A DNA stretch of 64,000 nt from Lepagella sp002404675 (GCA_937907575.1 CALERN010000005.1:17103-81102), one strand, 5' to 3'; positions 9,231 through 18,988 are shown, counted from the first letter of the stretch. Notes: generated by a model from the sequence alone, not told the origin. Translations and numbers: made by a program.

Positions 9231-10715
9231 ATGGCGAAACACTCACTGGTGGGCAACATAGTAGCCAAGGGGACATTGACGCTGTTCAATGCCCTCATGC
9301 CTTTGATTGTAACACGCCTTGTATACCACGCACTCGGCCCGGCAAACATCGGCACCATCGAGTATGCCAATGCTCTGGTCGGATATTTCATGACCGTCGG
9401 GCTGCTCGGCACTTACAACTATGGGCTGCGTGAAATCAGCGCCAACCGCTCTAACCCGGCTCTTGTGCGCCGGTTATTCCGCAACCTCTGGTGCATCAAT
9501 ATCATTGGCAATTTTACCATGCTGTTTGCATACATTGCCTTTGTTTATTTCTTCATTCATGACCCGTTGCTGCGCAACATATCGTGGCTGCTGTGTGTAA
9601 ATCTGGTCGGTCAGGCATTTTACATCGAGTGGTACCTTGAGGCATTTGAGGAATTCAGTTTCATAACCTTCAAGACAATCATAGTACGCATGCTTAGCCT
9701 CGTCTTTTTCTTCATATTCGTAAAGACGCAGGAGGACGTGTATGCATACGTGATTATCACATCAGTCGTGATGACGGTCGGAAACCTTGTCAGCTATGTA
9801 TATGCAAGGATAAAAATCCGATGCAATACCAGAGAACTCGTTACAAACTTGAACTTTAGGCCCTATATAGTGCCCTTGCTGACGGTCTTGGTGCTAAACA
9901 ACACTGCCATACTCTATACTATGGCAGACCGTACAATTTTGGGATACTTCACCAATGCTGAAAATGTAGCATACTTCTCTCTCGGACAAAAGATTGTAGA
10001 GATGACACGCTTAATGATGCTGTCAATCGTATTTGCGACACTGCCACGGCTTTCGCTGTATTTAAAGGAAGACAAACAGAAATATCAGGATACACTGCTG
10101 AAAGTCATGCGTCTGGTGCTGTTCCTTGCCCTCCCCATGGCGACAGGAATGTGCCTTCTCTCCGGCGAGATCGTTGACTTCTTCGGCGGGGCTGATTTCG
10201 AGGGTGCTGTTCCGGCAATGCGCATCTTCTCGATAAGCCTGATTTTCCTTAGCGTTGAGGCTATAATGTACAATCAGGTCATCTTCCTTCACGGCAAGGA
10301 ACGGCGGCTTGTTGTGTACAACATTTGCTGTGGAGTGCTCAATGTCGCGCTCAACCTTGCAGTGCACTATATTTTTGACCTGACCCCGTTGATTTCGTGC
10401 GCTTGTACATTCGCAAGCCAACTTGTGTTTCAGATATTATGCGCAATGTACATTCACAAACAGTTGAAAATCAGACTTGGAATATTCACTTCAAATGCAT
10501 TCCGCTATCTATGGGCATCGCTGGGACTTGTGCCGATAGCCTTAGCCGTCCAATCGCTTGGTCTTGGCACTGTGAAGAATTTCATAATAATAATACCGCT
10601 GTGTGCAGCAGCATACGCAGTGCTCATGCGCATGGCGCACGATGAATCATACCTTCAAATCAGAGGGTGTGTCGCCGAACTCCTGACACGCATCAGGAAA
10701 TCCAATCAAGCATAA
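9231..10715 (+). CDS. Polysaccharide/O-antigen flippase (Wzx-like, MOP superfamily)
   Basis: 494 residues of mainly hydrophobic segments, roughly 12-14 membrane spans, with the N-terminal pattern NIVAKGTLTLFNALMPLI and YHALGPANIGTIEYANA typical of RfbX/Wzx transporters. Such proteins flip undecaprenyl-linked glycans across the inner membrane. It stands alone on the plus strand between two minus operons, with its own promoter at 9053-9084, and no glycosyltransferases are adjacent, so the glycan cannot be named. Its stop lies only 6 bp from the convergent holA stop. Confidence 0.85.
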   Translation: MAKHSLVGNIVAKGTLTLFNALMPLIVTRLVYHALGPANIGTIEYANALVGYFMTVGLLGTYNYGLREISANRSNPALVRRLFRNLWCINIIGNFTMLFAYIAFVYFFIHDPLLRNISWLLCVNLVGQAFYIEWYLEAFEEFSFITFKTIIVRMLSLVFFFIFVKTQEDVYAYVIITSVVMTVGNLVSYVYARIKIRCNTRELVTNLNFRPYIVPLLTVLVLNNTAILYTMADRTILGYFTNAENVAYFSLGQKIVEMTRLMMLSIVFATLPRLSLYLKEDKQKYQDTLLKVMRLVLFLALPMATGMCLLSGEIVDFFGGADFEGAVPAMRIFSISLIFLSVEAIMYNQVIFLHGKERRLVVYNICCGVLNVALNLAVHYIFDLTPLISCACTFASQLVFQILCAMYIHKQLKIRLGIFTSNAFRYLWASLGLVPIALAVQSLGLGTVKNFIIIIPLCAAAYAVLMRMAHDESYLQIRGCVAELLTRIRKSNQA

Positions 10716-10721
10716 GAGTTG

Positions 10722-11765
10722 TCAGCGGAGGGTGAAAAGCTTGAAAATGAGTTCTTTCAGAAGCTGGTGGCTGTTCTGCATCGAGCCGATGCCTTTGGTC
10801 ATGGCGTCAAAGCGGCGTATCGCGTCTACGCACATTACAGCCTTGTGGGCATCGATGTGCTGCATGCCGCTCTTGATGTCGCGCAGTGCAAAGGTGTTCT
10901 TCAGTCCGAGGGCTTTCATCAGCGATGCGTCTGACTTGTCCTTCTGAAATGTCGCCAGCACCATGTTTTGATAGAATGAGAATATCGCGGGACACACTTT
11001 TTCTGTGGGGTTCTGGCGCGGATTTTTCGCAAACGAATCGACTATCCGCATTGCTTTGGCGTAGTTGCGTGTGGAGAGGGCGTTGACCAGCTCAAAGGAG
11101 TTGAAGTCCTTGCTCACGCCGATGTTGCGCTCCACCATCTCGGGGGTAATGCGCAGATTGGCGGCGTTGCCGGACGCGAGGACGAGCTTGTCTATTTCGC
11201 CGACTATCTTGCTGACAGATGTGCCGACAGTCTCTGTGAGCATCCCTATAGCCTTCTCGTCGATGTTGATGCGCAAGGAGGTGCAATAGTCGCGAATGTG
11301 GTTCGGCACTTCATAGTCTCGCAATTTGGGGCTGGAGAACACGACTGCATTTGATGCCTTGGCAGCTTTGAGCAGCTTGGAGGTCACATTGAGCACACCG
11401 CCCTTAAACGCGAGGACAAAGACGCAAGACGGGTTCGGTCGGCTCATGTATGGTTCAAGGCGGTCGAGAGATGTCTTGTTACCCGGTACGGACTGCGCCT
11501 CTTTCAGCACCACGAGCCGTCGCTGAGCCATCATCGGGAATTGCTTGGCAGCTGTCATAACCATGTCTAGGTCTGCATCGTTGCCGTAGAAGATGTTGCA
11601 GTTGAAGTCTTTCTCGTCCTCGCTCACGACACTCTGTTCAAGTGCCTTGACAATGGCATCAATATAATATGCCTCCTCTCCCATAAGAATGTATATGGGA
11701 GAAAACTTGCCGGCGCGTATGGCTGTCATTATTTCACGGAATGAGCCGTCTGCTTTCTTTGCCAT
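10722..11765 (-). CDS. holA: DNA polymerase III subunit delta
   Basis: 347 residues from ATG at 11765 (MAKKADGSFREI). The frame is open 78 bp further upstream, but that part reads as non-family sequence inside the CPBP gene. Delta is the clamp-loader subunit that opens the beta clamp. Family features: FSPIYILMGEEAYYIDAIV at the N-terminus in place of a true Walker A, a middle AAA+-like region with DRLEPYMSRPNP, and a helical C-terminal domain (IFSFYQNMVLATF). It overlaps the end of the CPBP protease gene by 37 bp and is the last gene of the cdsA operon. Confidence 0.88.
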   Translation of the reverse strand: MAKKADGSFREIMTAIRAGKFSPIYILMGEEAYYIDAIVKALEQSVVSEDEKDFNCNIFYGNDADLDMVMTAAKQFPMMAQRRLVVLKEAQSVPGNKTSLDRLEPYMSRPNPSCVFVLAFKGGVLNVTSKLLKAAKASNAVVFSSPKLRDYEVPNHIRDYCTSLRINIDEKAIGMLTETVGTSVSKIVGEIDKLVLASGNAANLRITPEMVERNIGVSKDFNSFELVNALSTRNYAKAMRIVDSFAKNPRQNPTEKVCPAIFSFYQNMVLATFQKDKSDASLMKALGLKNTFALRDIKSGMQHIDAHKAVMCVDAIRRFDAMTKGIGSMQNSHQLLKELIFKLFTLR

Positions 11766-12661
11766 GACTTTTCTGGGAACAATCTTTTTCTGAACAAAAC
11801 TGAGACAGATGTTACAAGCAAAGCACTGCCAAGAGCGAGCCATGGGAAACTGTCCTCAGCTACGCCCCACATCGACGAGGAAATGTCCGTGCCGCAGCGT
11901 TGTGCTATCCAATAGGAGACAACGACTATCGAGTTGTTGACCGCATGGGCTGTCGCATTAAGCCAGATGCTGCCCGTTGCGGCAAACAGGTATCCGAAGA
12001 ACGCGCCAAGCAGCAGCCTCGGGACAAACCCGAAGAACTGGAAATGGATGAAGCTGAATATGAACGCGCTTATCCAGACTGCTGCATGGCAAGACATGGA
12101 ACGCGAGAGGATGCTCTGCAATGCTCCCCTGAAAAATATCTCTTCGGAAAACCCCGTGAGACACCCTATTATCAGCACTCCCGAAATGAGTGTCCACACA
12201 GATGTCCCTGTCAGTAGCGTTTGTGAGGATGCTGCAGCCGCGTCCTCAAACTGGCGCAATGACGCCTCCAAGTCGTGCAGGCTGTCGGGAAATGCCATCT
12301 GCTCATTCCAGTAGATAATCTGGTTCAACGCCGGTATCGAGAGGGCGAGCAGCAATATCATGCCGATGTATGACCTGGCAGGCGCGGAAACTCCTACGCC
12401 GATCCAGCGCAGCGGTGACGGACTGCAAAGATATGCTGTAATGGCAGCGGGCAGGCAGAACGCCAGCAGACATTGCAGTACATTTCCTGCAAGTATCACG
12501 GAGCGAGATGCCCCGGGAGCGGTCACGCCGATAGCCTGCGCGATAAATGATGTGACCGATATAAGCAAGAAAAACGCCGTGAACAGCACGGCTATCTGAG
12601 TGCCCATACTCGCATTCGCAAATATCGGCAATTTGGGTTCGGAGTGCTGCGGTGTACTCAT
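11729..12661 (-). CDS. CPBP-family intramembrane metalloprotease (CAAX/Abi)
   Basis: 310 residues with about eight membrane segments. The three metalloprotease motifs are present: EEIFFR (E173, E174, R178), FSFIH with H206, and NATAHAVNN with H239 and N243. The family includes Rce1-like proteases and bacteriocin self-immunity proteins; the substrate is unknown. The start codon shares a base with the upstream stop (TGATG), and the 3' end overlaps holA, so it sits in the middle of a coupled operon. Confidence 0.88.
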   Translation of the reverse strand: MSTPQHSEPKLPIFANASMGTQIAVLFTAFFLLISVTSFIAQAIGVTAPGASRSVILAGNVLQCLLAFCLPAAITAYLCSPSPLRWIGVGVSAPARSYIGMILLLALSIPALNQIIYWNEQMAFPDSLHDLEASLRQFEDAAAASSQTLLTGTSVWTLISGVLIIGCLTGFSEEIFFRGALQSILSRSMSCHAAVWISAFIFSFIHFQFFGFVPRLLLGAFFGYLFAATGSIWLNATAHAVNNSIVVVSYWIAQRCGTDISSSMWGVAEDSFPWLALGSALLVTSVSVLFRKRLFPEKSWQRKQTAHSVK

Positions 12662-13575
12662 CAGTCGAATTGTTTTCTGCGGAACACGAAATTTCGTCCG
12701 AGGTATTTCTCGCGGACTATCTGGTTTTCTGCCAGTTGTTCGCTTGTGCCTTGGAACAAGATTTTGCCCTCGAACAGAAGGTATGCACGGTCGGTAATAG
12801 AGAGGGTCTCTGGAGCATTGTGGTCGGTGATGAGGATGCCGATGTTCTTCTCTTTGAGCCGGTAAACTATCGACTGGATTTCCTCGACATTGATAGGGTC
12901 AACGCCGGCAAACGGCTCGTCGAGCATTATGAATTTCGGGTCAATGGCAAGGCAGCGCGCTATCTCGGTGCGCCTGCGCTCGCCGCCGGAAAGACGGTCG
13001 CCGTAGTTCTTGCGAACCTTTTGCAAATGAAATTCCTCTATAAGGACCTCCAGCTTCTCCTTCTGATACTCCTTAGGCTTGCCGGTCATCTCGAGGACAG
13101 CACGGATGTTGTCTTCCACGCTCATTTTGCGGAAAACGGACGCTTCCTGCGCCAGATAGCCGATGCCGAGGCGAGCCCGCTTATATATAGGATAGGAAGT
13201 AATATTGTTGTAGTCGAGGAATATCTGCCCGGCGTTGGGTGTAATCAGCCCGACTGTCATGTAAAAAGTCGTGGTCTTGCCGGCACCGTTAGGGCCAAGC
13301 AACCCGACAATCTCGCCTTGCGTGACGTCAATGGAAACATTGTTGACGACCGTGCGCTTGCCGTATTTTTTCACGAGCAGTTCGGTGCGCAGAGTACCCT
13401 CCTGCCATTCCGGGGCTGCTTCGGCATCAGCGACGGCATCACAATCCGTTGCTTCAACGCCATTTGTCTCCTCTTCCGCGCCGTCATCTGAAATGACATT
13501 TGATGCGGCATCGCCAGTGCCGCTTGACTTGTGCTTGCCGGGTGCGAAGCGAGAAAAAAACTTCTTACATTCCAT
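12661..13575 (-). CDS. lptB: LPS export ABC transporter ATPase (LptB-like) with N-terminal extension
   Basis: 304 residues from ATG at 13575. LptB drives LptFG to extract LPS from the inner membrane. Core motifs: Walker A GPNGAGKT (94-101), Q-loop Q143, signature LSGGE (195-199), Walker B IMLDEP (216-221) and ITDHN. Residues 1-60 form an acidic, Ser/Ala-rich extension absent from the usual LptB of about 240-255 residues. No in-frame ATG lies between residue 1 and the Walker A region, so the extension is probably translated. The gene begins 8 bp after udk, and its stop is coupled to the CPBP start. Confidence 0.88.
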   Translation of the reverse strand: MECKKFFSRFAPGKHKSSGTGDAASNVISDDGAEEETNGVEATDCDAVADAEAAPEWQEGTLRTELLVKKYGKRTVVNNVSIDVTQGEIVGLLGPNGAGKTTTFYMTVGLITPNAGQIFLDYNNITSYPIYKRARLGIGYLAQEASVFRKMSVEDNIRAVLEMTGKPKEYQKEKLEVLIEEFHLQKVRKNYGDRLSGGERRRTEIARCLAIDPKFIMLDEPFAGVDPINVEEIQSIVYRLKEKNIGILITDHNAPETLSITDRAYLLFEGKILFQGTSEQLAENQIVREKYLGRNFVFRRKQFD

Positions 13576-13582
13576 AGTCAAT

Positions 13583-14191
13583 TCATGGGAGGAGCGAATG
13601 TATATAATCTGTGAGCAGCTTGATAGCCACATTGTTATGACCGCCCTGCGGTATTATGAGGTCGGCATAGCGCTTTGAGGGTTCTATGTACAGTTCGTGC
13701 ATCGGCTTCAGCGTCTCCTGATAGCGGTCTATGACCATTTGCGGAGTTCTGTTGCGCTCTATGCAGTCACGGTGGATTACGCGGATCAGCCGCTCGTCTG
13801 GTTCGGCATCGACAAACACTTTCACGTCAAGCATATCGCGCAACTCCTTGTCACACAGGACAAGTATGCCCTCTACCAAGACGACCTCCTGAGGCTCAAT
13901 GTGAACAGTTTCCTTCAGCCGTGAGCAGGTAATGAAATCGTATGTCGGCATATCGATAGCATGGCCGGTCTTCAGTTGGCGGAGGTGTTCCGTGAGCAAA
14001 GTCCACTCTATGGATGCGGGTTCATCGTAATTCATCTTCAGCCGCTCCTCGAGCGGGATATGCGGGTTGGAACGGTAATAGCAATCCTGCGGTATGACCG
14101 CCATCCCCTCTTTTGGGAGGGCCTGTTGAAGTTTCCGCACCACCGTTGATTTACCCGAGCCGGTGCCGCCCGCTATACCTATGATAAGCAT
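13583..14191 (-). CDS. udk: Uridine kinase
   Basis: 202 residues. It phosphorylates uridine and cytidine to UMP and CMP in pyrimidine salvage. The N-terminus IIGIAGGTGSGKST is the P-loop, followed by IPQDCYYR and NYDEPASIEW, both typical of Udk, and the VLVEGILVL strand. It lies 18 bp after cdsA and 8 bp before lptB on the same strand. Confidence 0.95.
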   Translation of the reverse strand: MLIIGIAGGTGSGKSTVVRKLQQALPKEGMAVIPQDCYYRSNPHIPLEERLKMNYDEPASIEWTLLTEHLRQLKTGHAIDMPTYDFITCSRLKETVHIEPQEVVLVEGILVLCDKELRDMLDVKVFVDAEPDERLIRVIHRDCIERNRTPQMVIDRYQETLKPMHELYIEPSKRYADLIIPQGGHNNVAIKLLTDYIHSLLP

Positions 14192-14209
14192 TTTGCGATT
14201 GTGTTTCTA

Positions 14210-15097
14210 TTATAAATTTAAGGACATAACAGCCGTTACTATGAGATACCAGTATATCAATGTCATTGGTGCGACTGCAAGCAACGAGTCGATTCTGTCG
14301 AGTATACCGCCGTGACCAGGCATGAGATTGCCGCTATCCTTCACTCCGGCGTTTCGCTTAATCATCGATTCTATCAAATCGCCCCAAGTGGCGAAGACCG
14401 CGACCAGCACGCCATATACAAGCCATACGGCAAGAGGCACATCGTCACCCGGGAAGAAAAAGTCATTGAAGCAGTAGAATACTGCCGCTCCGATGAGACA
14501 GAAAGCCATGCCTCCGAAGAAGCCCTCCCAGGTTTTCTTGGGAGAAACTCTCTCAAACAGCTTGTGACGGCCGCACATACAGCCTACAAGATATGCTCCT
14601 GTGTCATTTAGCCATATCAATATGAACATGGCGAGGACAAGCGTTGCGCAACTCAACTTCGGCAACGAGGCAAATCCAGCGGCTATCCATTCAACAAATC
14701 CGTTGTATACCCCGAAAATATACGAGAGCAGCGACAGTGACATCATCGGCAAGCCAATGTATACGACGGACATAAGGGACGAAGAGAGCGAGGAAACCGC
14801 TTTGTCACGATTTGACTTGGAATACAGCTGTATCAGAAAACGGACACCAAGGACGATGGGTACAAACACTGCGCCTGCAAACGATGCCATAAGACCGTTG
14901 GCTACAGCATCACAGGCAATCGCGGCAGCTGACTTGCGCCCTCCGAAGCTGATTCTGTCAAACTCGATGGTGGCTAAAATCGAGAATAGTATAGCCAAGG
15001 GGAAGACACCGACACTTCCGAGAAATATCAGTGACACTACTATCGCCACATAAACGGCTCCGCTCAGTGCGCGGACAACAATCTTCTTTTTGTCCAT
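14210..15097 (-). CDS. cdsA: Phosphatidate cytidylyltransferase
   Basis: About 295 residues if translation begins at MDKKKIVVRALSG (ATG at 15097); an in-frame ATG five codons earlier (15112) is possible. I prefer 15097 because the promoter -7 element at 15127-15135 would leave only a very short leader for the upstream start. CdsA makes CDP-diacylglycerol from phosphatidate and CTP. Seven or eight membrane segments precede the signature MPGHGGILDRIDSLL near the C-terminus. It heads the operon cdsA-udk-lptB-CPBP-holA. Confidence 0.93.
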   Translation of the reverse strand: MDKKKIVVRALSGAVYVAIVVSLIFLGSVGVFPLAILFSILATIEFDRISFGGRKSAAAIACDAVANGLMASFAGAVFVPIVLGVRFLIQLYSKSNRDKAVSSLSSSLMSVVYIGLPMMSLSLLSYIFGVYNGFVEWIAAGFASLPKLSCATLVLAMFILIWLNDTGAYLVGCMCGRHKLFERVSPKKTWEGFFGGMAFCLIGAAVFYCFNDFFFPGDDVPLAVWLVYGVLVAVFATWGDLIESMIKRNAGVKDSGNLMPGHGGILDRIDSLLAVAPMTLIYWYLIVTAVMSLNL

Positions 15098-15126
15098 CGG
15101 CAAAAACTTCATTCGGGGTCTTTACC

Positions 15127-15159
15127 GCAAAGTTAGTAAAAACTGCGCACCTGCACAAA
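15127..15159 (-). promoter_or_regulatory. Promoter of the cdsA operon
   Basis: On the minus strand TTTG (15156-15159), a 20-nt spacer and TAACTTTGC (15127-15135) match the Bacteroidota sigma-ABfr consensus exactly. It overlaps nothing but lies only 3 bp from the priA stop codon. Confidence 0.85.
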
Positions 15160-15161
15160 TC

Positions 15162-17648
15162 TCAAGAGGGGTCAACGTCATAATACAGGACAAGCTGGCG
15201 CATACGTGGGTCGGCGGCGAGGTGTTGCACATAAATGTCGCGAAGTATTTTCTTGACCTTCGCCATAGATGCCTGAGCCTCGACTTTGAGCATAACCGTC
15301 TGGATGTATCTGTTGGCTACACGCGGTATCAGCGGCGGCTCCGGGCCGAGAACCCTGTTGCCGAACACCTGCATGAGCATCTTGGTGTATGCCACTGCAA
15401 GCTGGTTGAGAGTGTCGCGGTCGCGGTGCTTCATGTAAATAATGATGACCTTGGTGAACGGAGGGTAGCCGAAACGCTGCCTGTCGACAATGGCAGCATT
15501 ATAGAAGCCTTCGTAGTCGTGGGCGCATACATAGTGCAGCACTGGATTGTCTGGACTTGTAGTCTGTATCATCACCCTCCCCTTGTCGGCACGCCGTCCG
15601 GCACGTCCGGCAACTTGCTCGAGCATATTGAATGCACGCTCGTCGCTGCGGAAATCCGGGAAGTTCAGCAATGTGTCGGCACTGACGACACCGACTGTGT
15701 CAACCCTTTCGAAGTCAAGGCCTTTAGACACCATCTGCGTGCCTATAAGTATGTCAGTCTGATGCGACGCGAATTTCTCTATTATATCCTGATAGGCGTT
15801 CTTGTTGCGCGTCGTGTCGAGGTCCATGCGGCTGACGCGGGCTTCGGGGAACTTGTCATGAACTTCCTCGGCTATGCGTTCCGTGCCGTAGCCGTATATC
15901 TCGATGCCCGGCAGTCCGCACGCGGGGCATACTGCCGGCAGCTGTACCGAATAGCCGCAATAATGGCAGCGCAACTGGTTGATAGCCTTATGGTAGACCA
16001 TCGACACATCACAGTTCTGGCATTTGGGTTTCCAGCCGCACTCTCCGCACTCCACCATCGGGGCAAAGCCTCGGCGGTTCTGGAACAAAATAGCCTGACG
16101 GCGGCTTCCGAGGCTGCTGCCAACGGCGTTGATGAGCGTGAATGAGAGTGAGCCGTAGACAGTCTTCTGCTTGCGTTGTTTGCGCATATCTACCACCTCG
16201 ACATCCGGCATCACCGCCCCGGAATAACGCTCTGTCAGCTCCACAAGCCCGTATTTGCCGCTCTTTGCCTTGTAATATGTTTCAACAGAGGGGGTTGCAG
16301 ACCCGAGCAATGTCTTTGCCCCGTGCATGGAAGCAAGGACTATAGCAGTGTCACGCCCGTTGTATCGGGGCGCAGGGTCGTACTGCTTGAAGGAACTCTC
16401 ATGCTCCTCGTCGACTATGACCAGTCCGAGGTGAGCAAAAGGGAGGAATACCGCCGACCTCGCGCCGAGGGCGACAATAGGCTCATGGCTCGACAATATT
16501 CGGCGCCATAGGTCAACACGCTCATTGTCAGAAAATTTGCTGTGATAAACCACGAGCTTGTCGCCGAAGAAACGGCGAAGCCTGTCGGTCAGCTGCGTGG
16601 TAAGAGAAATCTCGGGGACGAGATACAGCACCTGATTGCCCTGATTGAGTGCTTGCTGTATCAGATGAGTGTATATTTCTGTCTTGCCGCTTCCCGTCAC
16701 ACCTCGAAGCAGGACCACATTATGGTCTGTGAACTGAGAGCGTATGCTGTCTAACGCTTCTGTTTGAAGCGGTGACAACGGCGAGAGCGGGGCTGTTTGG
16801 TTTTGCTCCGACCCTCGGTTGAAACGGTTGACAACTTTGGTATAAACCTCAAATATACCCTTGTCTATCAATGCTTTCATGATGCCGGAACTGACAGCGG
16901 CAGCATCCGCAAGTTCCTTCCTCTCTACCTCTCTTAACGGAGAATTGCGCTGCAGCCAACCGCTTTTGTCGAGGTACGTCAGCAGCAGTTTCTCCCTTGC
17001 TCGTGCAGTCTTTGGAATAGAAGCCAGAATATCGTGCAGCGCATTGTCGTCGCCACGGTCACACGTTAGTCGGACAAGTGTTTTCTTGACTGGACGGTAG
17101 CGGTCTATAGTGCGCTCATCGATTTCGACTATGCCGATGTCGAGCAGCTTTGCGACAATAGGCGAAATGGTCTGTATGCCGCATTTGTCCGCCAACTGGT
17201 GTAGGTTGAGCCGCTCCTCGCGTTGCAAAGTAGCGACAATAAGAGCCTGTTTCTCCGTGAGATGCTCAGTTTCGGAAGGCTCGTAGTCCGCATTAAGGCA
17301 GACCATTGTCTCGCTCTCGATTTTCAGCCCTACAGGGAGCGCGGCCTTGAAGACATCGCCGAGAGTACACAGGTAATAGTCGGAAATCCACTGCCACAGC
17401 TTCAGCTGCGGGTAACGGATAATGCTGTCGCTGTCAAGGAGCTGCAATATCTCCTTTACCTCATAATTCTCCGGAGGGTCGTCATGCAGCCCGACAACGA
17501 GAGCCGTATAGCACTTCCTGTTGCTTTTGCCAAACTGCACATACACCCTCGACCCGATTGAGATGCCATTTTCCATTTCAGGGGGGATGGCGTAGGTAAA
17601 CGCATCCTGCAGGGGCAACGGCAATATCACATCTGCAAACAGTGACAT
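15162..17648 (-). CDS. priA: Primosomal replication protein PriA (3'-5' helicase)
   Basis: 828 residues. PriA restarts collapsed replication forks. The order is an N-terminal DNA-binding domain (YAIPPEMENGISIGSRVYVQFG), helicase lobe 1 with Walker A GVTGSGKTEIY and the DEEH box IVDEEHESSFKQ, the zinc-binding insert with paired cysteines (CGECGWKPKCQNC, then CHYCGY and CPACG), and lobe 2 with GRAGR. It lies 27 bp downstream of the OMP gene ending at 17676 and may be transcribed with it. Confidence 0.97.
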   Translation of the reverse strand: MSLFADVILPLPLQDAFTYAIPPEMENGISIGSRVYVQFGKSNRKCYTALVVGLHDDPPENYEVKEILQLLDSDSIIRYPQLKLWQWISDYYLCTLGDVFKAALPVGLKIESETMVCLNADYEPSETEHLTEKQALIVATLQREERLNLHQLADKCGIQTISPIVAKLLDIGIVEIDERTIDRYRPVKKTLVRLTCDRGDDNALHDILASIPKTARAREKLLLTYLDKSGWLQRNSPLREVERKELADAAAVSSGIMKALIDKGIFEVYTKVVNRFNRGSEQNQTAPLSPLSPLQTEALDSIRSQFTDHNVVLLRGVTGSGKTEIYTHLIQQALNQGNQVLYLVPEISLTTQLTDRLRRFFGDKLVVYHSKFSDNERVDLWRRILSSHEPIVALGARSAVFLPFAHLGLVIVDEEHESSFKQYDPAPRYNGRDTAIVLASMHGAKTLLGSATPSVETYYKAKSGKYGLVELTERYSGAVMPDVEVVDMRKQRKQKTVYGSLSFTLINAVGSSLGSRRQAILFQNRRGFAPMVECGECGWKPKCQNCDVSMVYHKAINQLRCHYCGYSVQLPAVCPACGLPGIEIYGYGTERIAEEVHDKFPEARVSRMDLDTTRNKNAYQDIIEKFASHQTDILIGTQMVSKGLDFERVDTVGVVSADTLLNFPDFRSDERAFNMLEQVAGRAGRRADKGRVMIQTTSPDNPVLHYVCAHDYEGFYNAAIVDRQRFGYPPFTKVIIIYMKHRDRDTLNQLAVAYTKMLMQVFGNRVLGPEPPLIPRVANRYIQTVMLKVEAQASMAKVKKILRDIYVQHLAADPRMRQLVLYYDVDPS

Positions 17649-17675
17649 CAGAGCGAGCGGTTATAAACGGCGAGG

Positions 17676-18287
17676 TCAGAACAGGTAGGTCACGCCGACA
17701 TTCCAAGTGGAGGGACGCGCCGAGTAATTGTCGAGCTTGACAGTTCGCATCTCGTAGGAAACGCCGAGGTCATACGACCCGAAAATCTGCCACCGCTCGC
17801 ATATCTCCGCGCCAAGGCCGAACTGAATGGCGACCGTGCCGCCGGGGTATTCCAACGCCTTGACATCATTGTCATCGACATGGAACGTGAACACGGGGCC
17901 AGCAAAGACAAACGGCGCTAAATAACGTTCCAGGCCAGAAAGGCGCGTATACTTGAAACGCAGGTGCAACGGTATCTGAATGGTGTGCAGCCAAACCTGC
18001 TCATTGCCGAAGCCGTCCGATGCCCAGACTTTCTTGTCGCCGAAATTGATTTTCGAGCCGTGCATGCTGTAGTTCAGCCCGAAATCCACACCGAAGCCGA
18101 TGCCCGGGAACATCAGCTCGCCCATGAGGCCTGCCTGAAATCCGGTAGACATCCTGACATCAGCGATATGCTGCTTGAACCGGTAGGAGGTGAAATTAGC
18201 ACCCGCAACCGGTCCCCAGCGAAATTCGGCAGAGGCGGTGACGGCCGTCAGGCACATCACCACCCCGAGTAATATCTTCTTAATCAT
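17676..18287 (-). CDS. Small outer-membrane beta-barrel protein (PorT/OMP_b-brl type)
   Basis: 203 residues with a signal peptide ending TASAEF. Amphipathic beta strands follow and the protein ends in GVTYLF, a terminal aromatic as in outer-membrane barrels. The opening RWGPVAGANFTSYRF and the spacing of Gly/aromatic residues match the outer-membrane beta-barrel domain common in Bacteroidota. It neighbours a second, diverged barrel of the same type (18325-18948), probably an old tandem duplication. Function unknown. Confidence 0.8.
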   Translation of the reverse strand: MIKKILLGVVMCLTAVTASAEFRWGPVAGANFTSYRFKQHIADVRMSTGFQAGLMGELMFPGIGFGVDFGLNYSMHGSKINFGDKKVWASDGFGNEQVWLHTIQIPLHLRFKYTRLSGLERYLAPFVFAGPVFTFHVDDNDVKALEYPGGTVAIQFGLGAEICERWQIFGSYDLGVSYEMRTVKLDNYSARPSTWNVGVTYLF

Positions 18288-18324
18288 TCAGTTGATTATA
18301 AGATTGTCGTTGTTTCGTCTGGCA

Positions 18325-18948
18325 TCAGAACAGCCAAGCGGCTGTCACTGTCCAGTAATTGTTCTTCACCTTGTAGTCATCAACAGTTGTTACGCCAAAT
18401 TCCTTGGCGATGTTGTTCATGCCGAAGCCGTAGCTGCCGCCTATCTGCAGGTGGTTGATGAGTTCGACACCGACGCCGATGTTCCAAGCGCACTGGAACT
18501 TCTTGGTTGCGAACACATTGTCATCGCCGCCGAGTTTGAATGCGAATGACGGACCTGTAAACAGGTACGGTGAAACCACATTGCTTACAGCTGGGATGCT
18601 GAACTTGTACTTAAGGTTGACTGGAATCTCGAAGAAGTCCTTGGAGTTGCCGTTGTCAACGAGTTTGTCGTTTTCATCAATTGAAGCGTTGAACAATTCA
18701 GCATTCATGCGGGTGTACATCAGCGAGGCGTCAAAGCCAAGGCCAATGAGTGGGACGGTGAACTCAACCATTGCGCCGCCGGTGAAGCCGCAGCCGTTGT
18801 CAGACGAAAAATTGTCGCTGAGGTTGTCTATGTGCAGACTGTTGAGGTTGAGGCCGGCTTTCACGCCGAAACGGAACTGTGCGTTTGCACTGCCGGCAAC
18901 AGCAAGAGCGACCAGCATCAGCACAAGTAATCTCTTGATACTTTTCAT
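18325..18948 (-). CDS. Small outer-membrane beta-barrel protein
   Basis: 207 residues from ATG at 18948; the frame stays open upstream, but only this ATG gives a proper signal peptide (MKSIKRLLVLMLVALAVAGS, cut after ANA). The mature part QFRFGVKAGLNLNSLHIDN and the C-terminal WTVTAAWLF resemble the neighbouring barrel. A promoter -7 element TACCTTTGC lies at 18980-18988 on the minus strand. Both barrels and priA may form one transcript. Confidence 0.82.
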   Translation of the reverse strand: MKSIKRLLVLMLVALAVAGSANAQFRFGVKAGLNLNSLHIDNLSDNFSSDNGCGFTGGAMVEFTVPLIGLGFDASLMYTRMNAELFNASIDENDKLVDNGNSKDFFEIPVNLKYKFSIPAVSNVVSPYLFTGPSFAFKLGGDDNVFATKKFQCAWNIGVGVELINHLQIGGSYGFGMNNIAKEFGVTTVDDYKVKNNYWTVTAAWLF

Positions 18949-18979
18949 GTCAGTAGAGTGTATTATGGTTATATATGTT

Positions 18980-18988
18980 GCAAAGGTA
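18980..18988 (-). promoter_or_regulatory. Promoter -7 element for the OMP pair
   Basis: Minus-strand TACCTTTGC fits TAnnTTTGC. No good -33 TTG is seen at the expected distance. It lies 31 bp before the chosen ATG, supporting that start. Confidence 0.6.

Noticed and set aside
15090..16145. 351-codon plus-strand open frame
   Set aside because: Antisense to cdsA promoter and priA; no motif.
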